From Bacteroidaceae bacterium (GTDB lineage Bacteria > Bacteroidota > Bacteroidia > Bacteroidales > Bacteroidaceae), in NCBI GenBank assembly GCA_017470425.1, contig JAFUYT010000022.1:1-63160 (forward strand): a stretch of 63,160 nt of DNA, read 5' to 3'. The translations under genes and the position numbers were made by a program. The notes beneath the pieces are model-generated. The model was not told the DNA's origin and searched no databases. It saw only the letters and a list, made by a program, of their open reading frames with translations. This document shows positions 46,630-56,019 of this stretch, in pieces; the first letter of the stretch is position 1, and each line of letters opens with the position of its first letter.

Positions 46630-49600
46630 ATGAAACACCTGCTCGCATCCTTCTTTTTCCTTCTCGTCGCGCTGACGGCTACTGCCCAGAAGGGCACGGT
46701 CAGCGGTACCATCGTAGATTCTGACGGTGAACCCCTCCCGGGTGCTACCATCGTCATCATGAACCCCGACAGCACACAGGTGACGGGGCAGCAGACGCGC
46801 TCTGACGGCACCTTCAGCATCTCTTCCGTGAAGGTAGGTGACTACCTGCTGCGCGCCTCTTTCGTGGGCTACAAGACCGTCTTCCGTCCCATCTCCCTCA
46901 CCAAGAAGCAGCGTTCGATTGCACTTGGTGAGATTACGTTGCGCGACAATGCCCAGCTGATGAAGGAAGCCGAGGTGACCGCCCGTGCAGCACAGGTCGA
47001 AATGAAAGCCGACACGTTCATCTATAATGCCGATGCCTTCCGCATCCCAGAGGGCTCCAACTTCGAAGCCCTTCTCAAGAAATTCCCCGGCGCGGAGATT
47101 ACCGAGCAGGGAACAATCAAGATCAATGGCAAGGAGGTGAAGAAGATTCTGGTCAACGAGAAGGAATTCTTCGGTGGCGACACCGAGATGACGCTCAAGA
47201 ACCTCCCCGCAGACATCGTCAGCAAGGTGAAGGCCTACGACCGGAAGAGTGACTACAGCCGCGTCACCGGCATCGATGACGGTGAAGAGGAGACCGTGCT
47301 GGACCTGACCGTCAAGAAGGGCATGACGAAGGGTTGGAACCTCAACCTCGATGCGGCTGGCGGTACGCCGATGGAATCGAGCGTCCGCGACGAGTATCCC
47401 TTCCTCTACTCCGGCAAGCTCAACCTCAGCCGTTTCACGGATAACTTGAATCTGGCCGTCATGGGTTCCATCAATAACATTGGCGACCGAGGCTTCGGTG
47501 GCTGGGGACGTGGCGGCAGCGGTATCACCACCATCAAGAACCCCGGCGCCAACTTTGCCTGGACAAATGGGCTGAAGAAGAACGAGGCAGGCTACATGGA
47601 GGTCGGCGGCAACGTGCGCTATCGTCATACAACCAACGACGTACAGACCAAGACCAATAGCGAGTCGTTCCTCACCTCGACCCAGTCGCAGTTCGTCAAT
47701 AGCCTGAGCCAGAGCCTCTCGAAGAACGCTAATGTCAATTCCGACTTCCGCTTTGAGTGGCAACCCGACTCCATGACGAACATCATCTTCCGTCCCAATT
47801 TCTCCTACGGTACCAGTGACAGCGAGAGTACCAGCCAGAGCGTCACCTTCAACAACAGCCCCTACGATGCCGGCATGAGCGATCCTCTCACCGAGTTCGG
47901 TGCCACAGGCGATGACGGTCAGCTCCTGTACAAGGATATCCTCGTCAACGACAACCACCGCCAAAACCAGAGCAACAGTCACAACTACAATCTCGACGGC
48001 TCCCTGCAAGTCAACCGGCAGCTCGGCATCGGTCGCAACGTGACGTTGGACCTTGGCGGCTCCATCAGCCGTAGCGCCAGTGAGAGCTACAGCCGCAGCC
48101 TCGTCAACTACTACCAGCGTAGCCGCGACCCCTTCACCTTTACCAACCAATACACCGATAATCCCTCGAAGAGCTGGAATTGGCGCGTCCGTGCCAGCTA
48201 CAGCGAGCCCCTCTTCAAGGGTGCCAACTTGCAGCTCAGCTATCAGTTCCAGCGCCGTTTCTCCGATAGCGACCGCTCTCTTTACAGTATCGACTCCCTG
48301 CTCTATAACAAGGATCAGTACGGTGTCTTCAGCGGCATGACCGACGCGGAGCTCATCCAGCTCCTCGTGCTCGGCTACCAACCTTCACAGGAAGTCCTTG
48401 CGGGGCTGCGTAACCTGGAAAACTCGCAGTATGCCACCTACAACGAGTACAACCACAACGCCTCTCTCATGTTTCGCTATAAGTTCGGGGACTTCAACCT
48501 CAACGCCGGCGTGAGCTTCCAGCCGCAGACGACTCACATGGACTACCAGAAGAACCGCCTCGATACCACCGTCGTGCGCCACGTCTTCAACTGGGCTCCG
48601 CGCATCGATCTACGCTGGAAACGCACCAATACCAGCCAAGTGCGTGCCCGCTACAATGCCCGAATGAGCCAGCCCTCGATGACCAATCTCCTCGATGTCG
48701 ATGATACCAGCGACCCGCTCAACGTCAGTCATGGTAACCCCGGTCTGAAGCCCTCGTGGACGAACAACTTCTTCGTCTTCTACAACGATTATCTTGTGGA
48801 ACGCCAGATGGGGTGGGCCGCCAATGTGCGCTTCAGCAACACCCTTAACAGCATCTCCAACCGCACGGTCTATGATGTGGAGACTGGTAAGCGCGAGACC
48901 ACGCCCGAGAATATCAACGGCAACTGGAATGCTGGAGCCTTCGCCATGTTCAATACAGCCCTTGATCCCGGGAAGTACTGGAACATCAGCAACAGCATCA
49001 ACTACAACTACAGCAACAGCGTCGGCTATATGAGCCTTGACCAGACATCCACCTCGGTGAAATCGACGACTAAACAGTCCTCTGTGGGCGACAATATGCG
49101 TCTGAACTACCGCAACGACTGGCTCGAAGTGGGTGTCAACGGAGGCTTCAACTTCAACCATGCCCGCAATGCCATCCGCGAGAGTGCCAACCTGGACACG
49201 TGGAACTTCAACTATGGCGGCAACCTACAGATCAACGCCCCCTGGGGTACCAGCTTCGCCACCGACATCACCCAGGAGAGCCGCCGCGGCTACGAGGATG
49301 CCACGATGAACACCAACGAGCTCATCTGGAATGCGCAGGTCTCGCAGAGTTTCCTCAAGGGCAACGCCCTGACCGTCTCCCTCCAGTGGTACGACATCCT
49401 GCGCCAGCGCTCCAGCATCAGCCGCGCTATCAGCGCGATGCAACGTAGCGACAGCTGGTCCAATGCTATTCACTCCTATGTGATGGTCCATGTCATCTAC
49501 AAACTGAACCTCTTCGGGGACAAGGATGCCCGTCGCGAAGCCTTTGGCCCTGATGGCCCTGGAGGTCCTGACCGTCCCGATCGTGGCGATCGTGGCGGGC

Positions 49601-49668
49601 GAGGTGGTGACCGCGGAGGCCGTGGCGGCTTCAGTGGTGGCCCAGGTGGTCCCGGCGGACGCTTCTGA
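46630..49668 (+). CDS. outer membrane TonB-dependent-receptor-like barrel protein
   Basis: The 1012-residue protein has a signal peptide (cleavage after ATAQ, about residue 19), a carboxypeptidase-regulatory-like domain (about 22-100, GTVSGTIVDSDGEPLPGATI), a plug-like domain with KINGKEVKKILVNEKEFFGG (about 160-180) and a long barrel of the OMP_b-brl_3 type. No TonB box is evident. After the last strand (HVIYKLNLFG) a tail of about 45 residues of Gly, Arg, Pro and Asp (RGGRGGDRGGRGG) ends in Phe. Transport substrate unknown; it stands alone, without a SusD partner. Confidence 0.85.
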   Translation: MKHLLASFFFLLVALTATAQKGTVSGTIVDSDGEPLPGATIVIMNPDSTQVTGQQTRSDGTFSISSVKVGDYLLRASFVGYKTVFRPISLTKKQRSIALGEITLRDNAQLMKEAEVTARAAQVEMKADTFIYNADAFRIPEGSNFEALLKKFPGAEITEQGTIKINGKEVKKILVNEKEFFGGDTEMTLKNLPADIVSKVKAYDRKSDYSRVTGIDDGEEETVLDLTVKKGMTKGWNLNLDAAGGTPMESSVRDEYPFLYSGKLNLSRFTDNLNLAVMGSINNIGDRGFGGWGRGGSGITTIKNPGANFAWTNGLKKNEAGYMEVGGNVRYRHTTNDVQTKTNSESFLTSTQSQFVNSLSQSLSKNANVNSDFRFEWQPDSMTNIIFRPNFSYGTSDSESTSQSVTFNNSPYDAGMSDPLTEFGATGDDGQLLYKDILVNDNHRQNQSNSHNYNLDGSLQVNRQLGIGRNVTLDLGGSISRSASESYSRSLVNYYQRSRDPFTFTNQYTDNPSKSWNWRVRASYSEPLFKGANLQLSYQFQRRFSDSDRSLYSIDSLLYNKDQYGVFSGMTDAELIQLLVLGYQPSQEVLAGLRNLENSQYATYNEYNHNASLMFRYKFGDFNLNAGVSFQPQTTHMDYQKNRLDTTVVRHVFNWAPRIDLRWKRTNTSQVRARYNARMSQPSMTNLLDVDDTSDPLNVSHGNPGLKPSWTNNFFVFYNDYLVERQMGWAANVRFSNTLNSISNRTVYDVETGKRETTPENINGNWNAGAFAMFNTALDPGKYWNISNSINYNYSNSVGYMSLDQTSTSVKSTTKQSSVGDNMRLNYRNDWLEVGVNGGFNFNHARNAIRESANLDTWNFNYGGNLQINAPWGTSFATDITQESRRGYEDATMNTNELIWNAQVSQSFLKGNALTVSLQWYDILRQRSSISRAISAMQRSDSWSNAIHSYVMVHVIYKLNLFGDKDARREAFGPDGPGGPDRPDRGDRGGRGGDRGGRGGFSGGPGGPGGRF

Positions 49669-49739
49669 TGCAACGCACGCGCGCGGTTAAATAATGTTAA
49701 GTGTTGCGCGGTGATTTATGGATTGAAGCGAGAAATGCG

Positions 49740-49747
49740 TATTTTTG
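49740..49747 (+). promoter_or_regulatory. -7 element of GH88 gene
   Basis: TATTTTTG lies 34 bp before the ATG at 49782. No -33 TTG at the proper distance is seen. Confidence 0.55.
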
Positions 49748-49781
49748 CAAGCTATTATTGAAACTTCAATCCGTGACCATC

Positions 49782-50990
49782 ATGAAGCGAACAGTTCTCT
49801 CCCTCTTGTGCCTGACAATTTCCCTCCTTTCTGTACAGGCTTTCGATGCTGACCGTCAGTTGCAGTATTGTGCCGAGCAGACTCAGCGGGCACTGGCTTT
49901 GTTACGTCCCTATCAGTTTAATCAGGAGCCCCGAAACATCCTCACGACCGACACGGGGAAGGGCTGGAACTGCCGTCCGGCTGTCGCCGAGGAGTGGTGC
50001 TCCGGTTTCTGGCCGGGGATCCTCTGGATGGACTACGCTTACCTGAAGCAGGGAGGAAGCGGCAAGAAGGCTGAGGCCGCCCGCGTCCGCGAGGCTGCCG
50101 AGGGCTACACCGATGTGCTGGGTTTCCTGGCCGAGCGCCCCGTCTTCGACCATGACCTGGGATTCCTTGTCATCAACTCTTTCCTCAAGGGCTACGAGCA
50201 AACAGGCGACGAGCGTTACAAGCGCATCGCCCTGGCATGTGCCGACACGCTTGCCAATCTCTATAATCCCAAGGTGGGCACACTCCTGAGCTGGCCCCGC
50301 CACGTGACGGACTTCGGCGGTCACAATACCATCATGGACAACATGATCAACCTGGAGCTCCTTCTCTGGGCTTCAGAGAACGGAGGCTCCCGTCTGTTGC
50401 GTGACATCGCCATTAACCATGCTGTCACAACGATGCGTCATCACTTCCGCCCCGATGGCACGTGCTATCATGTCGCCATCTATGATACGCTCACAGGCGA
50501 GTTCCTGCGCGGCAAGACCCACCAGGGCCTCGCGGATTATTCCACCTGGTCGCGTGGGCAGTCATGGGCCGTCTATGGCTACACGATGATGTACCGCTAC
50601 ACGCGCGACCCGCTCTTCCTCGCCTTCGCCCAGCGTGTCACCGATGCCTACCTGAAGCGTCTTCATGAGACCAGTGACGACTGGGTGCCCCGTTGGGACA
50701 TGGATGACATGCGGGCACAGGCGCCCAAGGATGCCTCCACGGCGGCCATCGTGGCATCGGCTCTGCTGGACCTGTCCGGCTTTGTGGGTGGCTTCAAGGG
50801 TGACTACTATCGCGATGCGGCCGTCCAGATGCTCACGGACCTGAGCAGCGAGTGTTATCAGAGCCGTGAGCGCAACGTGGCCTTCCTCATGCACTCCGTG
50901 GGCAACCATCCCGCCGGCAGCGAGGTCGATGCCAGCATCATCTATGCCGACTATTATTACATCGAAGCCCTCCTGAAGCTGAAGAGATAG
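49782..50990 (+). CDS. GH88 unsaturated glucuronyl hydrolase
   Basis: GH88 enzymes remove the 4,5-unsaturated uronic acid left by polysaccharide lyases. The 402-residue protein has a signal peptide (MKRTVLSLLCLTISLLSVQA), so it acts in the periplasm or outside. The alpha/alpha barrel shows DLGFLVINSFLKGYEQTGDE, the active-site Asp186 in HNTIMDNMINLELLLWAS, and THQGLADYSTWSRGQSWAVYGY. The frame is open upstream to 49701, but the promoter lies in that part. No lyase is nearby, so the glycan cannot be named. Confidence 0.9.
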   Translation: MKRTVLSLLCLTISLLSVQAFDADRQLQYCAEQTQRALALLRPYQFNQEPRNILTTDTGKGWNCRPAVAEEWCSGFWPGILWMDYAYLKQGGSGKKAEAARVREAAEGYTDVLGFLAERPVFDHDLGFLVINSFLKGYEQTGDERYKRIALACADTLANLYNPKVGTLLSWPRHVTDFGGHNTIMDNMINLELLLWASENGGSRLLRDIAINHAVTTMRHHFRPDGTCYHVAIYDTLTGEFLRGKTHQGLADYSTWSRGQSWAVYGYTMMYRYTRDPLFLAFAQRVTDAYLKRLHETSDDWVPRWDMDDMRAQAPKDASTAAIVASALLDLSGFVGGFKGDYYRDAAVQMLTDLSSECYQSRERNVAFLMHSVGNHPAGSEVDASIIYADYYYIEALLKLKR

Positions 50991-51021
50991 GGTAGTGCTG
51001 AAATGATACTGTCTGTCGAGA

Positions 51022-52953
51022 ATGATTTCCGTTGAACATCTTTCCGTTGAGTTCAGTGCCAAGCCCCTCTTCACGGATGTGAGCTTCGTCATCAATGACC
51101 GCGACCGCATCGCCCTCACGGGCAAGAATGGTGCGGGCAAGAGCACCATGCTCAAGATCATTGCCGGAGAACAGCAGCCTACAGACGGCGTCGTGGCGCT
51201 GCCCAAAGGCTGCACCGTGGGCTATCTGCCGCAGGTCATGGAGCTTGCCGGCAACCGCACGGTGATGGAGGAGGCGCTGCTTGCCTTTGACCATATCCGC
51301 GAGTTGCAGGCCGACATCGAGCGCATGAATCTCGAGATGGCCGAGCGCACCGACTACGAGAGCGAGGATTATATGTCCCTCGTCGAGCGCTACACCCATG
51401 CCGAGGAGCGTTTCCAGATGATGGGCGGTCTCAATTTCCATGCCGAGGTGGAGCGGACGCTGATGGGCCTTGGCTTCGAACGCTCCGAGTTCCAACGCCC
51501 CACCCGCGAACTCAGCGGAGGCTGGCGGATGCGCATCGAGCTGGCCAAGCTCCTGCTGCGCGCCCCCGACGTGCTCCTCCTTGACGAGCCCACGAACCAT
51601 CTCGACATCGAGAGTATCCAGTGGTTGGAACAGTATCTCCAGCAGCGGGCCGGTGCCGTCATCCTCGTCAGCCATGACCGCGCTTTCATCAACAACGTCA
51701 CCACACGCACGCTTGAGATCTCGTGTGGGCGTGTCTGGGATTATAAGGTGAAGTACGACGCCTATGTGCGCCTGCGCGCCGAGCGTCGGGAACAGCAACT
51801 ACGTGCCTATGAGAACCAGCAGAAGGAGATCGCCGACCTCAAGGACTTTATCGAGCGCTTCCGCTACAAGCCCACTAAGGCCGTACAAGTGCAGGAGCGC
51901 ATCAAGCAGCTGAACCGCATCGTGCCCATTGAGGTCGATGACGTTGACAACAGCGCGCTCCACCTGAAGTTCCCGCCCTGTCAGCGCAGTGGCGACTTCC
52001 CGCTCATCGTGGAAGACCTGAGTAAGAGCTACGACCACCCTGTCATCCAGCACGTCAACCTGACCATTCGCCGGGGTGAGAAGGTCGCTTTCGTGGGGCG
52101 CAACGGCGAGGGCAAATCCACGCTCGTCAAGTGCATCCTCGGCGAGATCCCCTTTGAGGGGACGCTCAAGGTGGGGCACAATGCGCAGATTGGTTACTTC
52201 GCCCAGAATCAGGCTCAGTTGCTCGACCCGGAGCTCACGGTCTTCGACACCATTGACCGCGTGGCTCGCGGCGACATACGCACCCGCATCCGCGACATCC
52301 TCGGCGCCTTCATGTTCGGCGGCGAGGCTTCCGACAAGAAGGTGAAGGTCCTCTCTGGCGGCGAGCGCTCCCGTCTGGCCATGATCAAACTCCTTCTGGA
52401 GCCCGTCAACTTCCTGATCCTCGATGAGCCCACGAACCATTTGGACATGCGTTCCAAGGATGTCCTGAAGGAGGCCATCGCCGCCTTCGACGGCACCGTC
52501 ATCGTGGTCAGCCACGACCGCCAGTTCCTCGACGGCCTCGTGGAGCGCGTCTATAGTTTCGGCGGCGGTCGTGTCCGTGAACACTTAGGAGGCATTTATG
52601 ATTGGTTGAGCAAGGCTTCTCATTCGCTCTCCGAAGGGGGCACCGCGTCATTGCCTCCCGCCCACAAAGTAACAGAAGCCCCCTCGGGGGCCGTAGGCGA
52701 GGCTGCTTCCTCCTGGGCAGCTCAGAAGGCGGCTGCGCGCCAGCGTAAGAAGCTGGAGAAAGCGGTAACCGATGCCGAGGAGAAGGTCGCTCAACTGGAG
52801 GCCGCCATCCATCTCATCGAGGACCAATTGGCCACCCCAGAGGGCGCTGCCGACACGACGCTCTACGACAAATACACACGCTTCAAGCAACAGCTGGCGG
52901 CGGCAGAAGAGGAATGGATGACCGCCTCAGAGGCTCTCGCCTCCTGCCCATAA
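51022..52953 (+). CDS. ABC-F family ATP-binding protein
   Basis: ABC-F proteins bind the ribosomal E site. The 643-residue protein has two ATPase domains: Walker A GKNGAGKS (34-41) and GRNGEGKS (359-366), signatures LSGGWRMRIELA and LSGGERSRLAMI, Walker B LLLDEPTNHLD and LILDEPTNHLD. Between them is the helical linker with YKPTKAVQVQERIKQL. A coiled coil forms the end (RKKLEKAVTDAEEKVAQLEA). Before it lies a low-complexity stretch (about 534-563) that is encoded by a GC-rich palindromic repeat. Closest to the Uup/YdiF-type; a resistance role cannot be inferred. Confidence 0.93.
   Translation: MISVEHLSVEFSAKPLFTDVSFVINDRDRIALTGKNGAGKSTMLKIIAGEQQPTDGVVALPKGCTVGYLPQVMELAGNRTVMEEALLAFDHIRELQADIERMNLEMAERTDYESEDYMSLVERYTHAEERFQMMGGLNFHAEVERTLMGLGFERSEFQRPTRELSGGWRMRIELAKLLLRAPDVLLLDEPTNHLDIESIQWLEQYLQQRAGAVILVSHDRAFINNVTTRTLEISCGRVWDYKVKYDAYVRLRAERREQQLRAYENQQKEIADLKDFIERFRYKPTKAVQVQERIKQLNRIVPIEVDDVDNSALHLKFPPCQRSGDFPLIVEDLSKSYDHPVIQHVNLTIRRGEKVAFVGRNGEGKSTLVKCILGEIPFEGTLKVGHNAQIGYFAQNQAQLLDPELTVFDTIDRVARGDIRTRIRDILGAFMFGGEASDKKVKVLSGGERSRLAMIKLLLEPVNFLILDEPTNHLDMRSKDVLKEAIAAFDGTVIVVSHDRQFLDGLVERVYSFGGGRVREHLGGIYDWLSKASHSLSEGGTASLPPAHKVTEAPSGAVGEAASSWAAQKAAARQRKKLEKAVTDAEEKVAQLEAAIHLIEDQLATPEGAADTTLYDKYTRFKQQLAAAEEEWMTASEALASCP
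52621..52710. repeat. GC palindromic repeat inserted in frame in ABC-F gene
   Basis: CCCCTCGGGGG and partner G/C blocks give HSLSEGGTASLPPAHKVTEA and then PSGAVGEAAS before the C-terminal coiled coil. Confidence 0.6.
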
Positions 52954-53004
52954 GCCCCATAGCCCCATTAGTCCCATAAAATCAATAAAAACTCTCTTCA
53001 TAGA

Positions 53005-55035
53005 ATGACTCTAAAAAAACTCTTTCCCCTTATGGCCCTTACCCTCCTCGCATCCTGCGGCGGACAGCAGGCCACCCTCACGACAGGCATCGACCTAAAC
53101 AATCTCGACACCACGGCCGCCCCTGGCGCCGACTTCTACCGCTTCGCTACCGGTGGCTGGAGTGCCGCCCACCCGCTGACACCGGAGTATGCCCGCTTCG
53201 GCAGCTTCGACCAACTGGCCGAGAACAACCGCGAGCAGTTGCGCGACCTCATCGAGGAGATTGCAGGCCGGCAGAATGAGGAAGGCTCCATCGCTGACAA
53301 GATTGCGGCGATGTACAACAGCGCCATGGACAGCGTCAGCCTCAACAAGCAAGGCATCGAGCCCATCCGTGAGGATCTCCAGCGGATCAGCCAGTGCTAC
53401 GACAAGGATGAACTCTTCCGCCTCTATTCTTCACTACAGGTGAAGGGTATCCCCGGCATGTTCGGCTTCTTCATCAATGCTGATATCAAGGACAGCAAGA
53501 ACAACCTCCTGCAAGTCTATCAGGGCGGTCTGCACATGGGACAGCGCGAGTACTATCTCGACGATGACTCGGCAACGGTCGCCATCCGCGATGCGTACAA
53601 GGCATACATGGGCCGCCTCTTCGCACGGTGCAAGGTCGCCACAGAACAGGAAGCGCCTGCGCGCGTAGCGGGGGTGCTGGCCCTGGAGACGCGTCTGGCC
53701 AAGGCCTCCAAGAGCCGGACAGAGCTGCGCGACGACGAGGCCAACTACCACAAGATGGCTACTCAGCAGTTCTACGCCCAGTATCCCGCGCTCCAGCTCC
53801 AGCATTACCTCGAGATCCACGGCGCTAAGGAGGCTCACGAGGTGAGCGTCGGCCAACCGGAGTTCATGAAGGAGGTCGAGGCTCTCTGGAACGAGGCTTC
53901 CCTCGATGTGCTCAAGGACTATGTCCGTTGGCAGCTCATCGATGCCGCTGCCAGCTATCTCGACGATGCCATGCGCGCCGAGACCTTCGCCTTCTACGGA
54001 ACGGTCATGACGGGCCGCCAGGAAGACCGCCCGCGGTGGAAGCGTGCCGTCAGCGCTACGGAGACAGCCCTCGGCGAGGCCGTCGGGCAGCTCTACGTGG
54101 AGAAGTACTTCCCCGCAGAAGCCAAGGAGCGGATGGTGCAGCTCGTCCGCAACCTGCAGGTCGCCCTCGGCGAGCGCATCGATGCACAGGATTGGATGTC
54201 GGACAGCACCAAGACCGTGGCCCACGAGAAGCTGGAGGCGTTCATCGTGAAGATCGGCTACCCCGACACGTGGAAGGACTACAGCCGCCTGGAGATCGGC
54301 CGCAACTACTGGGCGAACATTAAGAATGTGGCCGCATGGAATAACTTCGACGAGGTGGAGCGTAAGCTCAATAAACCTGTCGATAACACGGAGTGGTACA
54401 TGACGCCCCAGACCGTCAACGCCTACTATAATCCCACGACCAACGAGATCTGCTTCCCCGCCGGCATCTTGCAGCCGCCCTTCTTCGACATGAATGCCGA
54501 CGATGCCTTCAACTACGGCGCCATCGGCGTGGTCATCGGTCATGAGATGACGCACGGCTTCGATGACCAGGGCGCCAAGTACGATAAAGATGGCAACCTG
54601 CGCCAATGGTGGACTGCGGATGACACCCGTCGTTTCGAAGAACGTACACACGTGATGCGCGACTTCTTCAATAAGATCGAGGTACTGCCCGGCTTGTTCG
54701 CCAACGGACAGCTCACCCTCGGCGAGAACATGGCCGATCATGGTGGCCTCCAGGTGGCCTTCCGCGCCTTCCAGAACGCCACCAAGGATGCGCCGTTGCA
54801 GGACTGCGACGGCTTCACCCCCGAGCAGCGCTTCTTCATCGCTTACGCAGGCGTGTGGGCCGGTAACATTCGCGACGAGGAGATCCGTAACCGCACCAAG
54901 TCCGATCCTCATGCCCTCGGCCGCTGGCGCGTGAACGGTGCCCTGCCTCATATCGATGCCTGGTACGATGCCTTCGGGATCACCGAGTCCGATCCGATGT
55001 TCGTCCCCAAAGCGGACCGCGTCACCATCTGGTAA
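53005..55035 (+). CDS. M13 family zinc metallopeptidase lipoprotein
   Basis: The 676-residue neprilysin-like peptidase has a lipoprotein signal with the lipid Cys at residue 18 (TLLASCGGQQ), so it is anchored in the envelope. The N-terminal domain starts LDTTAAPGADFYRFATGGW. The zinc site is HEMTH (513-517) with Glu574 in ENMADHGGL; MTPQTVNAYYNPTTNEI fixes the substrate. It ends in the family Trp (VTIW). It probably degrades oligopeptides. Confidence 0.95.
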   Translation: MTLKKLFPLMALTLLASCGGQQATLTTGIDLNNLDTTAAPGADFYRFATGGWSAAHPLTPEYARFGSFDQLAENNREQLRDLIEEIAGRQNEEGSIADKIAAMYNSAMDSVSLNKQGIEPIREDLQRISQCYDKDELFRLYSSLQVKGIPGMFGFFINADIKDSKNNLLQVYQGGLHMGQREYYLDDDSATVAIRDAYKAYMGRLFARCKVATEQEAPARVAGVLALETRLAKASKSRTELRDDEANYHKMATQQFYAQYPALQLQHYLEIHGAKEAHEVSVGQPEFMKEVEALWNEASLDVLKDYVRWQLIDAAASYLDDAMRAETFAFYGTVMTGRQEDRPRWKRAVSATETALGEAVGQLYVEKYFPAEAKERMVQLVRNLQVALGERIDAQDWMSDSTKTVAHEKLEAFIVKIGYPDTWKDYSRLEIGRNYWANIKNVAAWNNFDEVERKLNKPVDNTEWYMTPQTVNAYYNPTTNEICFPAGILQPPFFDMNADDAFNYGAIGVVIGHEMTHGFDDQGAKYDKDGNLRQWWTADDTRRFEERTHVMRDFFNKIEVLPGLFANGQLTLGENMADHGGLQVAFRAFQNATKDAPLQDCDGFTPEQRFFIAYAGVWAGNIRDEEIRNRTKSDPHALGRWRVNGALPHIDAWYDAFGITESDPMFVPKADRVTIW

Positions 55036-55079
55036 TGTCCATTATCCATTTTCAATTGTCCATTGTCCATTATACATTA
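55036..55079. repeat. 7-nt period repeat tract (TTGTCCA)
   Basis: ATTATCCATTTTCAATTGTC and following TTGTCCA units fill the gap between the peptidase and metA. This is the same family as in the secreted protein gene at 20127. Confidence 0.75.
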
Positions 55080-55086
55080 AGACGAA

Positions 55087-56004
55087 GTGCCTCTCACCCT
55101 TCCCGATAGACTGCCTGCGATTAACTTGCTCAAGGAGGAAAACATCTTCGTGATGGCTTCCTCCCGCGCCTCCTCGCAGGACATACGACCGCTGCGCATT
55201 GTGGTGTTGAACCTGATGCCCATCAAGATCACGACAGAGACGGATCTCGTGCGTGTGCTCTCCAACTCGCCCTTGCAGCTGGACCTCACGCTGATGAAAA
55301 TCAAGAGCCACACCTCCAAGAATACTCCCGTAGAGCACATGCGAGCTTTCTACAAGGATTTTGAGCTCCTGCGCCATCAGAAGTTCGACGGGATGATCAT
55401 CACCGGTGCCCCCGTGGAGCATCTCGACTTCGAGGACGTGACCTATTGGAGCGAGCTCTCAGACATCTTCGCCTGGGCTCGCACCCATGTCACCTCCACG
55501 CTGTATATCTGCTGGGCTGCCCAGGCCGGGCTCTACTACCACTATGGCATCCCCAAGTACCCGCTGCCGGCCAAGATGTTCGGCATCTTCCCGCAGCGGC
55601 CTCTCCAGCCTCAGCTCCCCATCTTCCGCGGCTTCGACGACCTGTTCCAGATGCCCCACAGCCGCCACACCGAGATCCGGCGAGCGGACATCGAGGCGGT
55701 GCCGGAGCTGACCATCATCGCCGAGAGCGATGAGTCGGGGGTCTGCATGGTGATGGCTCGTGAGGGGCGCGAGTTCTTCATCACAGGTCACGCCGAGTAC
55801 TCCCCGCTCACGCTCGACACCGAGTACCGTCGCGACCTGGCGAAGGGACTGCCCATCGAGCAGCCCCGTCACTACTATCGCGGCGATGATCCCGCGCAAG
55901 GTCCTCTCGTCAGCTGGCGGGCCCATGCCAATCTCCTGTTCACGAACTGGCTGAACTACTACGTCTATCAGGAAACGCCCTTCGACATCGAAGCCATCCA
56001 TTAA
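55087..56004 (+). CDS. metA: homoserine O-acyltransferase (MetA)
   Basis: MetA acylates homoserine (succinyl or acetyl) as the first committed step to methionine. The 305-residue protein starts at a GTG and reads PLTLPDRLPAINLLKEENIF, the family start. The nucleophile Cys142 lies in YICWAAQAGLYYHYGIPKYP, and His235 and Glu237 in HAEYS. Which acyl group it uses depends on residue 111 region and is not decided here. Confidence 0.95.
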   Translation: MPLTLPDRLPAINLLKEENIFVMASSRASSQDIRPLRIVVLNLMPIKITTETDLVRVLSNSPLQLDLTLMKIKSHTSKNTPVEHMRAFYKDFELLRHQKFDGMIITGAPVEHLDFEDVTYWSELSDIFAWARTHVTSTLYICWAAQAGLYYHYGIPKYPLPAKMFGIFPQRPLQPQLPIFRGFDDLFQMPHSRHTEIRRADIEAVPELTIIAESDESGVCMVMAREGREFFITGHAEYSPLTLDTEYRRDLAKGLPIEQPRHYYRGDDPAQGPLVSWRAHANLLFTNWLNYYVYQETPFDIEAIH

Positions 56005-56019
56005 GCCCCTCCGCATCTC

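Noticed and set aside
46603-48381. 592-codon minus-strand frame across the TonB-like gene
   Set aside because: It is an antisense shadow of a real gene with a signal peptide and barrel.
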